Source: a virus. From it: a stretch of 27,568 nucleotides of DNA. The notes under the pieces are model-generated. The model was given only the letters and a program-made list of their open reading frames with translations. It made no database searches and was not told the DNA's origin. Both the position numbers and the translations under genes were made by a program. Below are positions 6,998-14,469 of the stretch, one piece after another. The stretch spans positions 1 through 27,568 of the IMG/VR virus record IMGVR_UViG_3300031521_000303; one strand, written 5' to 3'. Within the stretch, counting starts at the first letter, position 1. Each line of letters begins with the position of its first letter.

Positions 6998-8033
6998 CTA
7001 TAAACGTATCAGATATAACCCAACCAGATAATCCAGTTGCATCAAAATATGGACTCTCTCCATATTCATATCCTTTATCAGATATTTTATCCTCTACTAA
7101 TTGAAGTATAAGATTTTCATTGATAATAAAAATAAATGATAGTAATATATGAGATGTCAATGCAGGTGGCATTTTTTCAAATAATAGATTACATACCATA
7201 TTCATATCACTCTTTATTTTATAACCATCATTTTCTTTAACAATATAAACTATTACATTGAATTTATACTCACCGACAATAGTATGAATTAATGCATCAA
7301 GTTCAGTGTTTTTGATTGCTGAGGTGATATTAAGATTTCCTTTTGAAAAATCAATAATATATGCTATCTTACTATCAATTTTTATATTGATTCTTGGGGA
7401 AGTTTTTGTTGGAAATACAAGAACCAGATTTTTACCTTTTTGATTGACACCCACAACATCAGGGATATCAAGTTCAATTTTCTTGACTCCTAATTCAATT
7501 AAATCTTCTTCAAATGGCATGAACATTTCAGAGCTCAATCCGGCAGTTGATGTTTGAAGAGTTTTAATCTGATTAGCATTAATATCTTTCTCAAGATCTG
7601 GAGCTGCTGCTGTATCAAATTGATTTGACAATGTCTTAGCATCTTTTGTGAGACTTTTTAAATTTTGAAGAATCCTAATACTCATTTTAAGATCAGAGAA
7701 TTTTCTGACTGTATGAGGTAACATATGATATGAATCAAGCATATTATCAGTATCTTGAGTATCAATATTATATCCTATAGCATGAGCAACTCCAACTTTT
7801 GATCCATTATTTTTATTCTTCATCAATAAATATAGATTACCTTCAAGGTGTCTAGGATGGATAAATCCTACTTGCCATAATCCATTTTTAACTGTTGAGA
7901 TATTAAATGATGTTGCACCTAATTCTTTTTGAATCAATTTGAAATATTTCATAATATTTGTAGAAGTTATTGCAATAGCTTCCTTAATATATTTTTCTGC
8001 TATTACTGTTTTCATTGTTTTCATTGTTTTCAT
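6978..8033 (-). CDS. hypothetical protein (351 aa)
   Basis: I do not recognise this protein. The 351 residues hold alternating strands and helices, with no cysteine cluster, signal peptide or clear nucleotide motif. A hydrophobic stretch near residues 290-312 (about LTSHILLSFIFIINENLIL) could be a buried helix or a membrane segment. The start overlaps the preceding stop as ATGA, so the two genes are translationally coupled. The first nine codons are three exact copies of ATG AAA ACA, giving three possible starts in one frame. It ends inside a terminator-like hairpin, which makes it the last gene of the gp20-gp21 subgroup. A structural or internal head protein is possible from position only. 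Confidence 0.75.
   Translation of the reverse strand: MKTMKTMKTVIAEKYIKEAIAITSTNIMKYFKLIQKELGATSFNISTVKNGLWQVGFIHPRHLEGNLYLLMKNKNNGSKVGVAHAIGYNIDTQDTDNMLDSYHMLPHTVRKFSDLKMSIRILQNLKSLTKDAKTLSNQFDTAAAPDLEKDINANQIKTLQTSTAGLSSEMFMPFEEDLIELGVKKIELDIPDVVGVNQKGKNLVLVFPTKTSPRINIKIDSKIAYIIDFSKGNLNITSAIKNTELDALIHTIVGEYKFNVIVYIVKENDGYKIKSDMNMVCNLLFEKMPPALTSHILLSFIFIINENLILQLVEDKISDKGYEYGESPYFDATGLSGWVISDTFIESSKVG
8007..8033 (-). repeat. three tandem 9-bp repeats at a start codon (MKT x3)
   Basis: The unit ATGAAAACA is repeated three times exactly at the 5' end of the 351-aa gene. Slippage would change the protein N-terminus by three residues without a frameshift. Confidence 0.7.
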
Positions 8034-8371
8034 ATAGCCCTCTTTGCCTCAGATTCTTTTTTAAATACATCTACTGGTTCAGAATCCATCACAAACCCAA
8101 TATCCATATTTTCAACATCAAGTTTTAATGTCACATTATATGTAGCAAACATATCGTTTACATCATTAGCAGTTGCAACTTTAAAATGATGTAATTCACC
8201 TTTTGATTTAACAAATTTGCTAGCAACGATCCTATGATTAAGACCATTATATTTTAACAGCTTTGCTAATTTATCTCTAGGTATATCTTTAATGTTTGGA
8301 AGTTTCATTAACTCTTCATATAATGGAGATGTTCTTAGAGTAACTTCATTTAACAAATCTTGTAGTGTCAT
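8030..8371 (-). CDS. hypothetical protein (113 aa)
   Basis: I do not recognise this protein. The likely start is the ATG at 8371, preceded by AGGA seven nt upstream. A longer frame from a TTG at 8407 would run through a hairpin and lacks a ribosome site. The product is helical at the N-terminus, beginning MTLQDLLNEVTLR, and mixed alpha/beta after that. It is placed between the Dps-like gene and the 351-aa gene and is coupled to the latter by an ATGA overlap. Confidence 0.7.
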   Translation of the reverse strand: MTLQDLLNEVTLRTSPLYEELMKLPNIKDIPRDKLAKLLKYNGLNHRIVASKFVKSKGELHHFKVATANDVNDMFATYNVTLKLDVENMDIGFVMDSEPVDVFKKESEAKRAI

Positions 8372-8387
8372 CTTTTGATCCTGAGAT

Positions 8388-8410
8388 GACTTGGGAATAT
8401 TTCCCAAGTC
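8388..8410. terminator. 10-bp hairpin between the Dps-like gene and the next gene
   Basis: GACTTGGGAA pairs perfectly with TTCCCAAGTC around a 3-nt loop, exactly at the stop codon of the Dps-like gene and 17 nt before the next ATG. It lacks a strong U-run. It could be an attenuator or a processing site that sets different expression of the two genes. Confidence 0.5.
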
Positions 8411-9402
8411 TAGTTTAATGTCAATTTATAAAGTAACTCATCTACAAGTTTTTGCATATCAATCATAACATCATTGATTGAAGCGTATTCTGGATCTTCA
8501 GTTGAAGCTAAACCTTCAGAAACAATATCTCTAAATCCTCTAAGAATAGGATCAATACCATCATTAGTAAGCGCAAATGTGAAGGTAGTTACATTTGAAT
8601 CATCTAGAGTAAGATCATATCCCATAGATAAGAATTTCTCAATTAGTTCATCAGCAAGATCTGAAATCTCTTCGTAGAAATCTTTAAATGCCATGTGCTG
8701 TGCATACGAAAGAGTATTCAAATGGAATAGATGAACTTGTGTATCCATAGCAAGAGCATTTAATGCAACTAGCTTTGTTGGATGGCAATCAAATTCTTCA
8801 TAATCCTCACCATATTCATTAGCTTCATCATCATAATCATAGTCTTCAACATCTTCATTAACAGATTCTAGTTTCAACATCTTTTTAAGAATACCAGTGA
8901 TATATGCATAATCTTCTGCTTTATCTTCCTTTGCTGCTTGGTCTTTTGCTTCTTTCCAAAGTTTCTCTACTTCAGGGACAGATTTTCCTGATTTCTCTGC
9001 AAAGGCTTTTACTACTGGTACTGATTCTTTGATATTAAGCATTCTAGCAACAAGACCAGAAATATGATCAATATCATCATCACCTTGTTCATCAGCTATT
9101 TTTTTAGCCTCATTCCATCTTTCTTCAACTTCATTTTCAGCTTTACCTGATTTTTTAGCAAGGGTTTGAATCATATTTGAATATTTAGCATGCTCTGCAG
9201 CTTCTTTTGCAATTTCTTCATTCTCTGTTACTTCATCACTAGCTTTAAATGAAGCTTTATCAACTTCAATAAGGAATGTTTCTTGTTTTGCTTCATCTAA
9301 TTCTTCAAAACTTGATACACCATATGTTTTTAATACAGCTTCAAACATTGCAAGATATGTTGAATTCACTTCATCCATTTTTTCTTTTAAATCAATTTTC
9401 AT
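8410..9402 (-). CDS. modular phage protein with Dps/ferritin-like C-terminal domain
   Basis: Encodes 330 aa from the ATG at 9402 (AAGGAG upstream; a TTG one codon earlier is less likely). Three parts are visible. Residues 1-55 are a helical module with Y-G-V-S-S-F-E-E-L-D. Residues about 76-125 and 132-180 are two copies of a small helical repeat (KKSGKAENEVEERW and EKSGKSVPEVEKLW, each ending in a G-[LI]-[LV] helix). After a very acidic linker (182-206), residues 207-330 resemble the ferritin-like/Dps-like domain of phage proteins: H227, H236, D241 and a later DELIEK segment fit a four-helix metal site. It sits between gp21 and other head-region genes. An internal head protein that binds metal or protects DNA is possible. 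Domain calls are from memory of family patterns. Confidence 0.75.
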   Translation of the reverse strand: MKIDLKEKMDEVNSTYLAMFEAVLKTYGVSSFEELDEAKQETFLIEVDKASFKASDEVTENEEIAKEAAEHAKYSNMIQTLAKKSGKAENEVEERWNEAKKIADEQGDDDIDHISGLVARMLNIKESVPVVKAFAEKSGKSVPEVEKLWKEAKDQAAKEDKAEDYAYITGILKKMLKLESVNEDVEDYDYDDEANEYGEDYEEFDCHPTKLVALNALAMDTQVHLFHLNTLSYAQHMAFKDFYEEISDLADELIEKFLSMGYDLTLDDSNVTTFTFALTNDGIDPILRGFRDIVSEGLASTEDPEYASINDVMIDMQKLVDELLYKLTLN

Positions 9403-9412
9403 CAAATCTCCT

Positions 9413-10024
9413 TTATTTTTTAAAACAATTTATAATAGATTCAGCAAGATGATGTCTCAGCGTAATTTGTTCTCCCATAGACAATTCATTAAATCTACAT
9501 TTACATTTTGGAGTATCTACTAAATGATCATCCAAAGTATTCTCATTTAAAGTTCCCTCTGTTAATCTACAAATCTGACAAGATTGAAGAGTCTTGATTA
9601 CATCAGCAGTATAAAAATAAAGATCATCTTGAACTTCTTTATTCTCATTTAATGAACCAGCACCTCTTGTAGAAATACCATATGTCTCTCCTCTTGCTAC
9701 ACCAGCAAGAACTTCTCTACCCATAGGAGTAGTGTCAACAATTTGAACTTTACAATAAGAAATACCAGTTGCTTCATCCCAAGTTACCTCAGTCAACATA
9801 CCACAAGCTTTTTCAGATACTAGCTCAATATAGTCTGGATGTTCAAGTTCACTATAGACAGGTGTTGAACTTTCACCACCAACACGTCTTGCTAAATCAA
9901 ATGTAGCAGCTCTTAAAATAGGTTTAGGATATATTCTTCCATTTCTATTTTTAACATCTGCTTGTGACATTGGACCTTTTAGAATTACATTACCATTCTC
10001 ATGTAAAACTTGTATAGAATCCAT
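9413..10024 (-). CDS. 21: prohead maturation protease, gp21 family
   Basis: Encodes 203 aa, close to T4 gp21 (212 aa). The herpesvirus-assemblin-like active site is visible: His in YSELEHPDYIEL (residue about 62) and Ser in TYGISTRGAG (about 137), with the N-terminal K-N-R-N-G-R-I-Y-P motif typical of the family. It cleaves scaffold and capsid proteins inside the prohead. The order gp20, small proteins, gp21, further on gp22 and gp23, follows T4 but with an insertion of about 7 kb between gp21 and gp22. The ATG has AAGGA at good spacing, overlapping the end of the 58-aa gene region. The C-terminus has a short CxxC and CKC cluster (about residues 149-176) that could bind zinc. Confidence 0.93.
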   Translation of the reverse strand: MDSIQVLHENGNVILKGPMSQADVKNRNGRIYPKPILRAATFDLARRVGGESSTPVYSELEHPDYIELVSEKACGMLTEVTWDEATGISYCKVQIVDTTPMGREVLAGVARGETYGISTRGAGSLNENKEVQDDLYFYTADVIKTLQSCQICRLTEGTLNENTLDDHLVDTPKCKCRFNELSMGEQITLRHHLAESIINCFKK

Positions 10025-10026
10025 TA

Positions 10027-10203
10027 TTAGTCCTTGTTTGGTTTAGATTCTGGTTCTTTATATTTTTCCATATCTTGTGAAAATTTTGAGAAATCTTCGT
10101 TCTGACCCAATTTTTCATAGAAAGCATGTTTTAAAGATTGTGCTAACTCAACTGAATCAGAAGTTTTAATATATGATTCTACAGCTGTAGATATTTTACT
10201 CAT
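10027..10203 (-). CDS. small prohead-core candidate (58 aa), gp67 position
   Basis: This 58-codon gene begins with ATG at 10203 and ends with TAA at 10027, just before the gp21 start. A strong AAGGA site and a late-type motif (10215-10228) precede it. The product begins MSKISTAVESYIKT, is helical and is highly charged, ending in a K/P-rich tail. In T4 the small core protein gp67 and gp68 lie between gp20 and gp21, so this and the 100-aa gene upstream occupy that slot. Homology to gp67 is not shown by the sequence; the role is inferred from position, size and charge. Confidence 0.75.
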   Translation of the reverse strand: MSKISTAVESYIKTSDSVELAQSLKHAFYEKLGQNEDFSKFSQDMEKYKEPESKPNKD

Positions 10204-10214
10204 TTGTCTTTCCT

Positions 10215-10228
10215 TTTTAATTATTTAA
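10215..10228 (-). promoter_or_regulatory. putative late promoter motif upstream of the 58-aa gene
   Basis: Minus strand TTAAATAATTAAAA, followed by AAGGAAAG and the ATG at 10203. Confidence 0.5.
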
Positions 10229-10230
10229 TT

Positions 10231-10533
10231 TTAATCAACATTAACATCAGTGAATTCCATTCTCATAAAATTTGAACCATTCTCTTGATGGTAGTCATTA
10301 TATATTCTTCTTAATAAACCTTTTTGTTCATCAAGAGTATTTATATACAACCCTTTTGGATCACCAAAACATTCTTTACAAAAATCCTCAACAACTTTTG
10401 GATCTCGCCAATCTAAGTCTAAGAATCTATATTTGAATGTTCTATCATCAGTCATCAGTTGTCTTAGTTTACCATTCAATTTAACTAATTTTGTTTGTGT
10501 CACTGCTTCAATTAAATCTGTTAATTTTGACAT
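10231..10533 (-). CDS. hypothetical protein (100 aa) downstream of the portal gene
   Basis: I do not recognise this protein. The 100 residues are mainly helical, with a W-R-D-P segment near residue 42 and a C-K-E-C pair near 52. The start overlaps the portal stop codon as TAATG, so translation is coupled to gp20. It lies in the place of T4 gp67/gp68 between gp20 and gp21 and could be a core or portal-associated protein. Confidence 0.7.
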   Translation of the reverse strand: MSKLTDLIEAVTQTKLVKLNGKLRQLMTDDRTFKYRFLDLDWRDPKVVEDFCKECFGDPKGLYINTLDEQKGLLRRIYNDYHQENGSNFMRMEFTDVNVD

Positions 10534-12119
10534 TATTTTCCCTCTTGATCAACATTGGTAAGTAATTTATCTTCTGCAGTTACTTCAGCTGGTTCAGTTA
10601 TAACTTCCTCATCTTTATCAGAATAAAACCAACCATCTTTTTTCTCTTGTTCAATCATCTTTTGTTGTTCTTCAAATTCTTCTTTAGTCATATTCCATAT
10701 ATTTCTAATAACATATTCATATGAAAGAACTTTTCCAATAATCCCACTATCTTCTAGCTCTTTAGTAGTCTCAGCTTTTTTAAGAAGAGAGTTCATTCTA
10801 GCTTTTTCAACTATTTGATTATTACCAAATGCTTGAAATATAATTTTAATTTCAGATTCATATTGAGGCCATTCAGATTCACTTAATATCTTTTTAGCAA
10901 TACAATGTCTTTTTAATAGCTCTAGAAGAAATGATGAGAAACTAATTTGAATATCATTAATAGTTTTCAGAAATTTCTCTTCAGCTCTTAAAATATCATC
11001 GGCTGAAAAATCAAGAGTATTTGTATCATCTAATCTATTTACTGGTATTTTTAAAGCAAGATATAATTTCTTAAGAAATACTTTTAGGTCTTCCATTGAT
11101 TCGATAAAATTAGTATTTCCGCCGATTGTAGAAACAGATGTAGCTTCTGCTGTACCTCTTGAAGGAAATACGAAGTCATTTATTAAAGACTTCATATCAG
11201 TATAGCCTTTAAACTCACCTGTGATGGAATCATATGCAATATCATTCTTAATTTCACTAATGACGGTATTAAGATAATTCTCTGCTTTTTGTTTTGGCAT
11301 TCTTCCAATGTTTACATTCCATACTCTAGTCTCTACAGCTCTCATGACTCTGTAGATGAGGATTGAATCTTCAATCATAACTAGATTATTTGATGGCTTA
11401 ATAGCAGAATATAGATAGCCTATATCATAATTTTGATATTTCATACCAGATGTTGATATTACAATTTGATCATTTAAAAATGTTTCAGTTGTTCCATGCA
11501 GACTTTGTCTAGCATTTGATTCATACTTATATGTGATTTTTAATGTCTTATTTTTACCAGATCCTGTCTCTTCAATATTTCTTCTAAATCCTAGAGGAGA
11601 AATAATAAAAACTTGTTGAATTCCTTTTGTTAAAGCAGCCTCATCATATACTAGCTCCGCAACGATTTTACCATCAACATACCATTGTCTAAAGATATCC
11701 TTACCTTTTTGTTGAAATCTTAAAATTTTCATTATTTCACCCCAAGCATCAATAACTTTTGCTTGAGCAGATTTAGGTGTCAATACTTTTCCATTATCAA
11801 CTTCAAAGGTAATAGTAGGAACACGAGAACCCTCTATTGAAATTCCAAGTGCTTCATTTTGAATCTCATCAATAGCACTTGATACTTCAGGAATAATTGA
11901 CATTCTTCTATATTGTTTTATATAGATATCAGAGTTATATGTTCTATTTCTCTCTTCAATATTATAGTTACCACGTTTATTATTTGCATATGGTAGATCA
12001 TACTCAGAACTTGCCAATCTAATATCAATATCATTCTCAGTAGCTGTCAATGTAGATGGCTTTGGTTTAGCATCTGATAAAAATGGTTTCTTTAATACTT
12101 CTTTAAGTGTTTCAAACAT
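10533..12119 (-). CDS. 20: portal vertex protein, gp20 family
   Basis: Encodes 528 aa, similar to T4 gp20 (524 aa). Conserved portal features are visible: R-R-M-S-I-I-P-E-V-S-S-A-I-D-E-I-Q-N-E-A near residue 70, V-W-N-V-N-I-G-R-M-P-K-Q-K-A-E near 267, and NRLDDTNTLDFSADDILRAE near 362. The portal dodecamer occupies one head vertex, nucleates prohead assembly and is the channel for DNA packaging by the terminase, whose genes are outside this window. A ribosome site AAGG and a late-type motif (12132-12145) precede the ATG. The stop overlaps the next gene. Confidence 0.95.
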   Translation of the reverse strand: MFETLKEVLKKPFLSDAKPKPSTLTATENDIDIRLASSEYDLPYANNKRGNYNIEERNRTYNSDIYIKQYRRMSIIPEVSSAIDEIQNEALGISIEGSRVPTITFEVDNGKVLTPKSAQAKVIDAWGEIMKILRFQQKGKDIFRQWYVDGKIVAELVYDEAALTKGIQQVFIISPLGFRRNIEETGSGKNKTLKITYKYESNARQSLHGTTETFLNDQIVISTSGMKYQNYDIGYLYSAIKPSNNLVMIEDSILIYRVMRAVETRVWNVNIGRMPKQKAENYLNTVISEIKNDIAYDSITGEFKGYTDMKSLINDFVFPSRGTAEATSVSTIGGNTNFIESMEDLKVFLKKLYLALKIPVNRLDDTNTLDFSADDILRAEEKFLKTINDIQISFSSFLLELLKRHCIAKKILSESEWPQYESEIKIIFQAFGNNQIVEKARMNSLLKKAETTKELEDSGIIGKVLSYEYVIRNIWNMTKEEFEEQQKMIEQEKKDGWFYSDKDEEVITEPAEVTAEDKLLTNVDQEGK

Positions 12120-12131
12120 TATTATTAACCT

Positions 12132-12145
12132 TTTTAACTATTTAT
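12132..12145 (-). promoter_or_regulatory. putative late promoter motif upstream of portal gene
   Basis: Minus strand ATAAATAGTTAAAA, one base off the consensus (and closer to the T4 late box TATAAATA), between the 201-aa gene and gp20. Confidence 0.5.
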
Positions 12146-12747
12146 TTTGTATCTCTTCCAACTCTTATATTTTTAGACTTTTTAGTTTGAGCTGAAGCAT
12201 GTCTTATCATAGCATCAATATCTTCTCTACTATATGAAGCATCAAATACAAACTCTTCTGTAGGTAATACAGAAGCATATTTCCATTGTGAATACGGAAT
12301 ATATTGAAGTCCTTGAATTCTTCCAGATATATACTGTTTCACAATAAGATGTTCTAAATCATTTCTTACTAGAAATTCTTTTATAATTGGCCAACCAAGC
12401 TCAAAACTTCTATTATTATCAATATTTGATTTATTTAATTTTATAACCATCTTCATGATTATTTCTCTCATAGGTCTAGCAGTCCAATGAAGATTCAATC
12501 CAAAAATATATCTACCTCTGATATTGAATATAATAACCAAAGGAGAACTATCAAAAAATTTAAGCTGTTTTAAAGGTGTTTTTGGATTTGGATATGAGAA
12601 TGCAATCATTGACCCAGGTTTAATAATCTTTCTTTCACCTTTTACATAAGAGTCAACGGATTCAGCTTTTGCTACTTTCTTGAGCATATCTTTATACCAA
12701 GCAACACTATCTTGCTGTTCACTTGTAAGTGCTTTTTTTCTAGGCAT
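12142..12747 (-). CDS. conserved-type phage protein of unknown function (201 aa)
   Basis: I cannot assign a function. Residues 45-75 read P-G-S-M-I-A-F-S-Y-x-N-P-K, then L-K-F-F-D, then P-L-V-I-I-F-N. I recall this pattern (a P-G-x-M-x-x-F-x-Y-x-P-K segment followed by Y/F-D-x-x-P-L-V) from uncharacterised proteins of several phages. The tail is basic (K-K-S-K-N-I-R-V-G-R). It lies between the tail tube gene and the portal gene and starts 2 nt after the tube gene stop, so it belongs to the virion or assembly block. Confidence 0.75.
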   Translation of the reverse strand: MPRKKALTSEQQDSVAWYKDMLKKVAKAESVDSYVKGERKIIKPGSMIAFSYPNPKTPLKQLKFFDSSPLVIIFNIRGRYIFGLNLHWTARPMREIIMKMVIKLNKSNIDNNRSFELGWPIIKEFLVRNDLEHLIVKQYISGRIQGLQYIPYSQWKYASVLPTEEFVFDASYSREDIDAMIRHASAQTKKSKNIRVGRDTK

Positions 12748-12749
12748 TA

Positions 12750-13286
12750 TTAAAATCCTGCATCTATAGGTGTTACTTTTGTTACAAAGAATGTAACATC
12801 GAATGTACCATATTGATCAACTAGCTCATTATCAAGTCTAAAATCGCCAACAGATATAGGATAGATATTTTCTAAAACATATACATCTGTATCATGAGTT
12901 GAAATAGTTATTTCGCCTTGATATTCATCTGGATAATATTGAAGTGCTCCATTTGTATTAAGTCTTCCAGTTAGCCAAAAGTTAAATAGTCTATGGAAAA
13001 ATAATGTTTTTGTATCATAGAAAGTAAGAATAAAAGAATCATAAGAAACTCCAAGAGCAGTTCCTCTTAATATAGTCATGATTCTTGATATTTGATTCTC
13101 AGATGTGATTGATGGTACTGATAAAGATTTACCAAACAATCTAAAAGATTTAGCACCATCAGGCGGGGTTGGAAGATTACTCATACCAGATGGAGTAGTA
13201 AGAATAAAATCAAATTGATTAGGATGATTTTTATTAGCTATGACTACTTTTAAATCATCTATTGATGTTGCATCTGATTTGTTCAT
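12750..13286 (-). CDS. 19: tail tube protein, gp19-like
   Basis: Encodes 178 aa (T4 gp19 is 163 aa). The C-terminal half matches the tube fold: E-N-I-Y-P-I-S-V-G-D-F-R-L-D near residue 140 corresponds to the gp19 L-W-P-T-N-V-G-E-L-Q-L-D motif. A last T-F-D-V-T-F-F-V strand follows, as in gp19 (T-F-E-V-T-L-A). The middle has the expected F-x-x-W/R-L-F-N-F-W segment. It forms the inner tail tube through which DNA passes. The ATG overlaps the stop of the -1 frame ORF of the gp26-like gene (ATGA), so it is coupled to tail assembly proteins. A second tube-fold protein is at 15574; which of the two is the main tube protein is inferred. Confidence 0.8.
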   Translation of the reverse strand: MNKSDATSIDDLKVVIANKNHPNQFDFILTTPSGMSNLPTPPDGAKSFRLFGKSLSVPSITSENQISRIMTILRGTALGVSYDSFILTFYDTKTLFFHRLFNFWLTGRLNTNGALQYYPDEYQGEITISTHDTDVYVLENIYPISVGDFRLDNELVDQYGTFDVTFFVTKVTPIDAGF

Positions 13287-13501
13287 CTTCTCCCACCTTT
13301 CTTATATAATTGCTTTTCTTTCTCTACTAAATCTTTTTGGAACATTAAATAAAATTGTTTAAAATCAAATGGTGGCATTTCTAGTACCTCATCAATAGAC
13401 CATGACAGACCATGTTTTTTCATAGTATATATGCTATTGTATAGTGACATCATTCCACCATCTATAATGTCACTAAAGAAAAATCCGGCAGCTGAATACA
13501 T
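13283..13501 (-). CDS. -1 frame extension of the gp26-like gene (tail assembly chaperone-like C-terminal part)
   Basis: This frame overlaps the last 40 nt of the gp26-like gene in the -1 phase and ends inside the tube gene start. If read alone it could start at ATG 13501 (72 aa), but no good ribosome site is visible there, nor at the two ATGs near 13455. The product has G-L-S-W-S-I-D-E-V-L-E-M-P, then a helical, charged tail ending KKGGRR. This recalls the small helical partner found after gp26-type genes. The preferred reading is a -1 frameshift at the T5 run (13479-13483), giving a fusion of about 304 aa from start 14196. See the separate signal entry. Confidence 0.65.
   Translation of the reverse strand: MYSAAGFFFSDIIDGGMMSLYNSIYTMKKHGLSWSIDEVLEMPPFDFKQFYLMFQKDLVEKEKQLYKKGGRR
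13442..13484 (-). promoter_or_regulatory. candidate -1 ribosomal frameshift signal (slippery T-run plus stem-loop)
   Basis: On the minus strand the zero-frame codons GAT TTT TCT TTA form a T5 run where a -1 slip of the Phe codon is possible (TTT to TTT). Two to three nt later a perfect 9-bp stem (13467-13475 with 13442-13450) closes a 16-nt loop. The zero frame stops at TAG five codons after the slip, inside the hairpin region, while the -1 frame continues for 65 codons. Run, short spacer and stem are the parts of a programmed -1 frameshift site. Confidence 0.55.
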
Positions 13502-14196
13502 GTAAATTCTTCTGTATTTCCACAAAAGTCACATTTCATAGGAGCTTTCATTTCCATTGAAGGAAGTCTAGTTACTATAAGCTCTAAAAATTCGTTGTAA
13601 TCAGTTTCACTTAATTCTTCTAGAACCCAATTAACAAATTCTGTTAAATCTGTGACAATGAATTTTTCTTTTTTAAAGGTAAATTCTTTCACAAATGAAC
13701 AATAGAAGTAAATCAATTTATCTTGATCAGCAATATCAGGATAATTACTTTCATCAAATGAAGAACTCTTTAATGTAAAGCAAACATTATTGGTATTAAT
13801 ATCACCAAGTTTTACATCTGAATATTTTACACTCTTTGTAATATCAAAATTATTAGCAGATTTGCCTTTACATTTTGGACATGAATATGAAAGAGTAATG
13901 ATAGTTCCTCTGCTTATTTTATACATCTCAATAAACAATACTTCTTTTTCAAAAGTAGTTAGAATCCCATCATACTCAATATTTGGTTTTACTAAATGTT
14001 CAAAGACAGCATCCATAAATAGTTTCTTTTTCTCAAAGATATTCACAAATTCTAGATTATTATTTATAGCTGTTTGAACATCATCTTTAGCATTCTCATA
14101 GTAAAGAACATTTCTATTTGTCCATGGTTTAATATTAATTGATTTTCCAGATATCTTTACAATAGAATTTCTGACAGATGTTAACTTAGGAAACAT
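13462..14196 (-). CDS. 26: gp26-type baseplate hub / tail assembly protein
   Basis: Encodes 244 aa in the zero frame. The pattern fits the T4 gp26/gp51-type family: an N-terminal beta region with N-I-K-P-W-T, then L-T-T-F-E-K-E-V-L-F-I-E-M-Y-K-I-S-R-G. A CPKC pair follows (Cys106/Cys109), then a V-x-Y-S-D-V-K-L region. A second CDFC pair lies at residues 222-225 near the end; the two CxxC pairs may form a zinc site. In T4 these proteins are needed to assemble the central hub of the baseplate; relatives in other phages act as tail assembly chaperones, several of them with a -1 frameshift. Here the C-terminus overlaps a -1 frame ORF with a likely frameshift signal. The start overlaps the stop of the basic 82-aa gene. 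Confidence 0.8.
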   Translation of the reverse strand: MFPKLTSVRNSIVKISGKSINIKPWTNRNVLYYENAKDDVQTAINNNLEFVNIFEKKKLFMDAVFEHLVKPNIEYDGILTTFEKEVLFIEMYKISRGTIITLSYSCPKCKGKSANNFDITKSVKYSDVKLGDINTNNVCFTLKSSSFDESNYPDIADQDKLIYFYCSFVKEFTFKKEKFIVTDLTEFVNWVLEELSETDYNEFLELIVTRLPSMEMKAPMKCDFCGNTEEFTCIQLPDFSLVTL

Positions 14197-14444
14197 TATT
14201 GATCACCACGTCTCTGCATAGTTCTAGCTCTTTTTCTTATAATCTGATTCATCTTAGCTTTATTTTTTCTTGCAGTTCTTTTGGCTGCTTTTCTTCTTTT
14301 GATTTGCTCTCTTGTTGTCATTTTAATTTCAGAGCCATCTTCCATTTTATAGCCAACTTTGTCTGTTTGTTTTTTTACTAGACGTTTTCCATCTCTCCAA
14401 ACTACATTTCTTGTGACTGTTTCTAAAAGTTCTAGTAATGTCAT
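14196..14444 (-). CDS. small basic protein (82 aa)
   Basis: I do not recognise a named family. The C-terminal half is extremely basic: T-R-E-Q-I-K-R-R-K-A-A-K-R-T-A-R-K-N-K-A-K, then I-I-R-K-R-A-R-T-M-Q-R-R-G. It probably binds nucleic acid or packs against DNA or the prohead core. Similar R-K-R-x-R-S/T-M tails occur in small phage structural proteins. It overlaps the gp26-like start by one base, has AAGGA upstream and a late-type motif at 14454-14467, which makes it the first gene of its subgroup. Confidence 0.75.
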   Translation of the reverse strand: MTLLELLETVTRNVVWRDGKRLVKKQTDKVGYKMEDGSEIKMTTREQIKRRKAAKRTARKNKAKMNQIIRKRARTMQRRGDQ

Positions 14445-14453
14445 ATGAGTCCT

Positions 14454-14467
14454 TTTTAACTATTTAA
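14454..14467 (-). promoter_or_regulatory. putative late promoter motif upstream of the basic 82-aa gene
   Basis: Minus strand TTAAATAGTTAAAA, immediately before an AAGGA ribosome site. Confidence 0.55.
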
Positions 14468-14469
14468 TT

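Noticed and set aside
8372-8407. Longer form of the 113-aa protein from TTG 8407
   Set aside because: The start would lie in the hairpin at 8388-8410 with no ribosome site, while ATG 8371 has AGGA at good spacing.
13790-14077. Plus-strand frame opposite the gp26-like gene
   Set aside because: It lies fully within a gene with clear family features and opposite to all neighbours.
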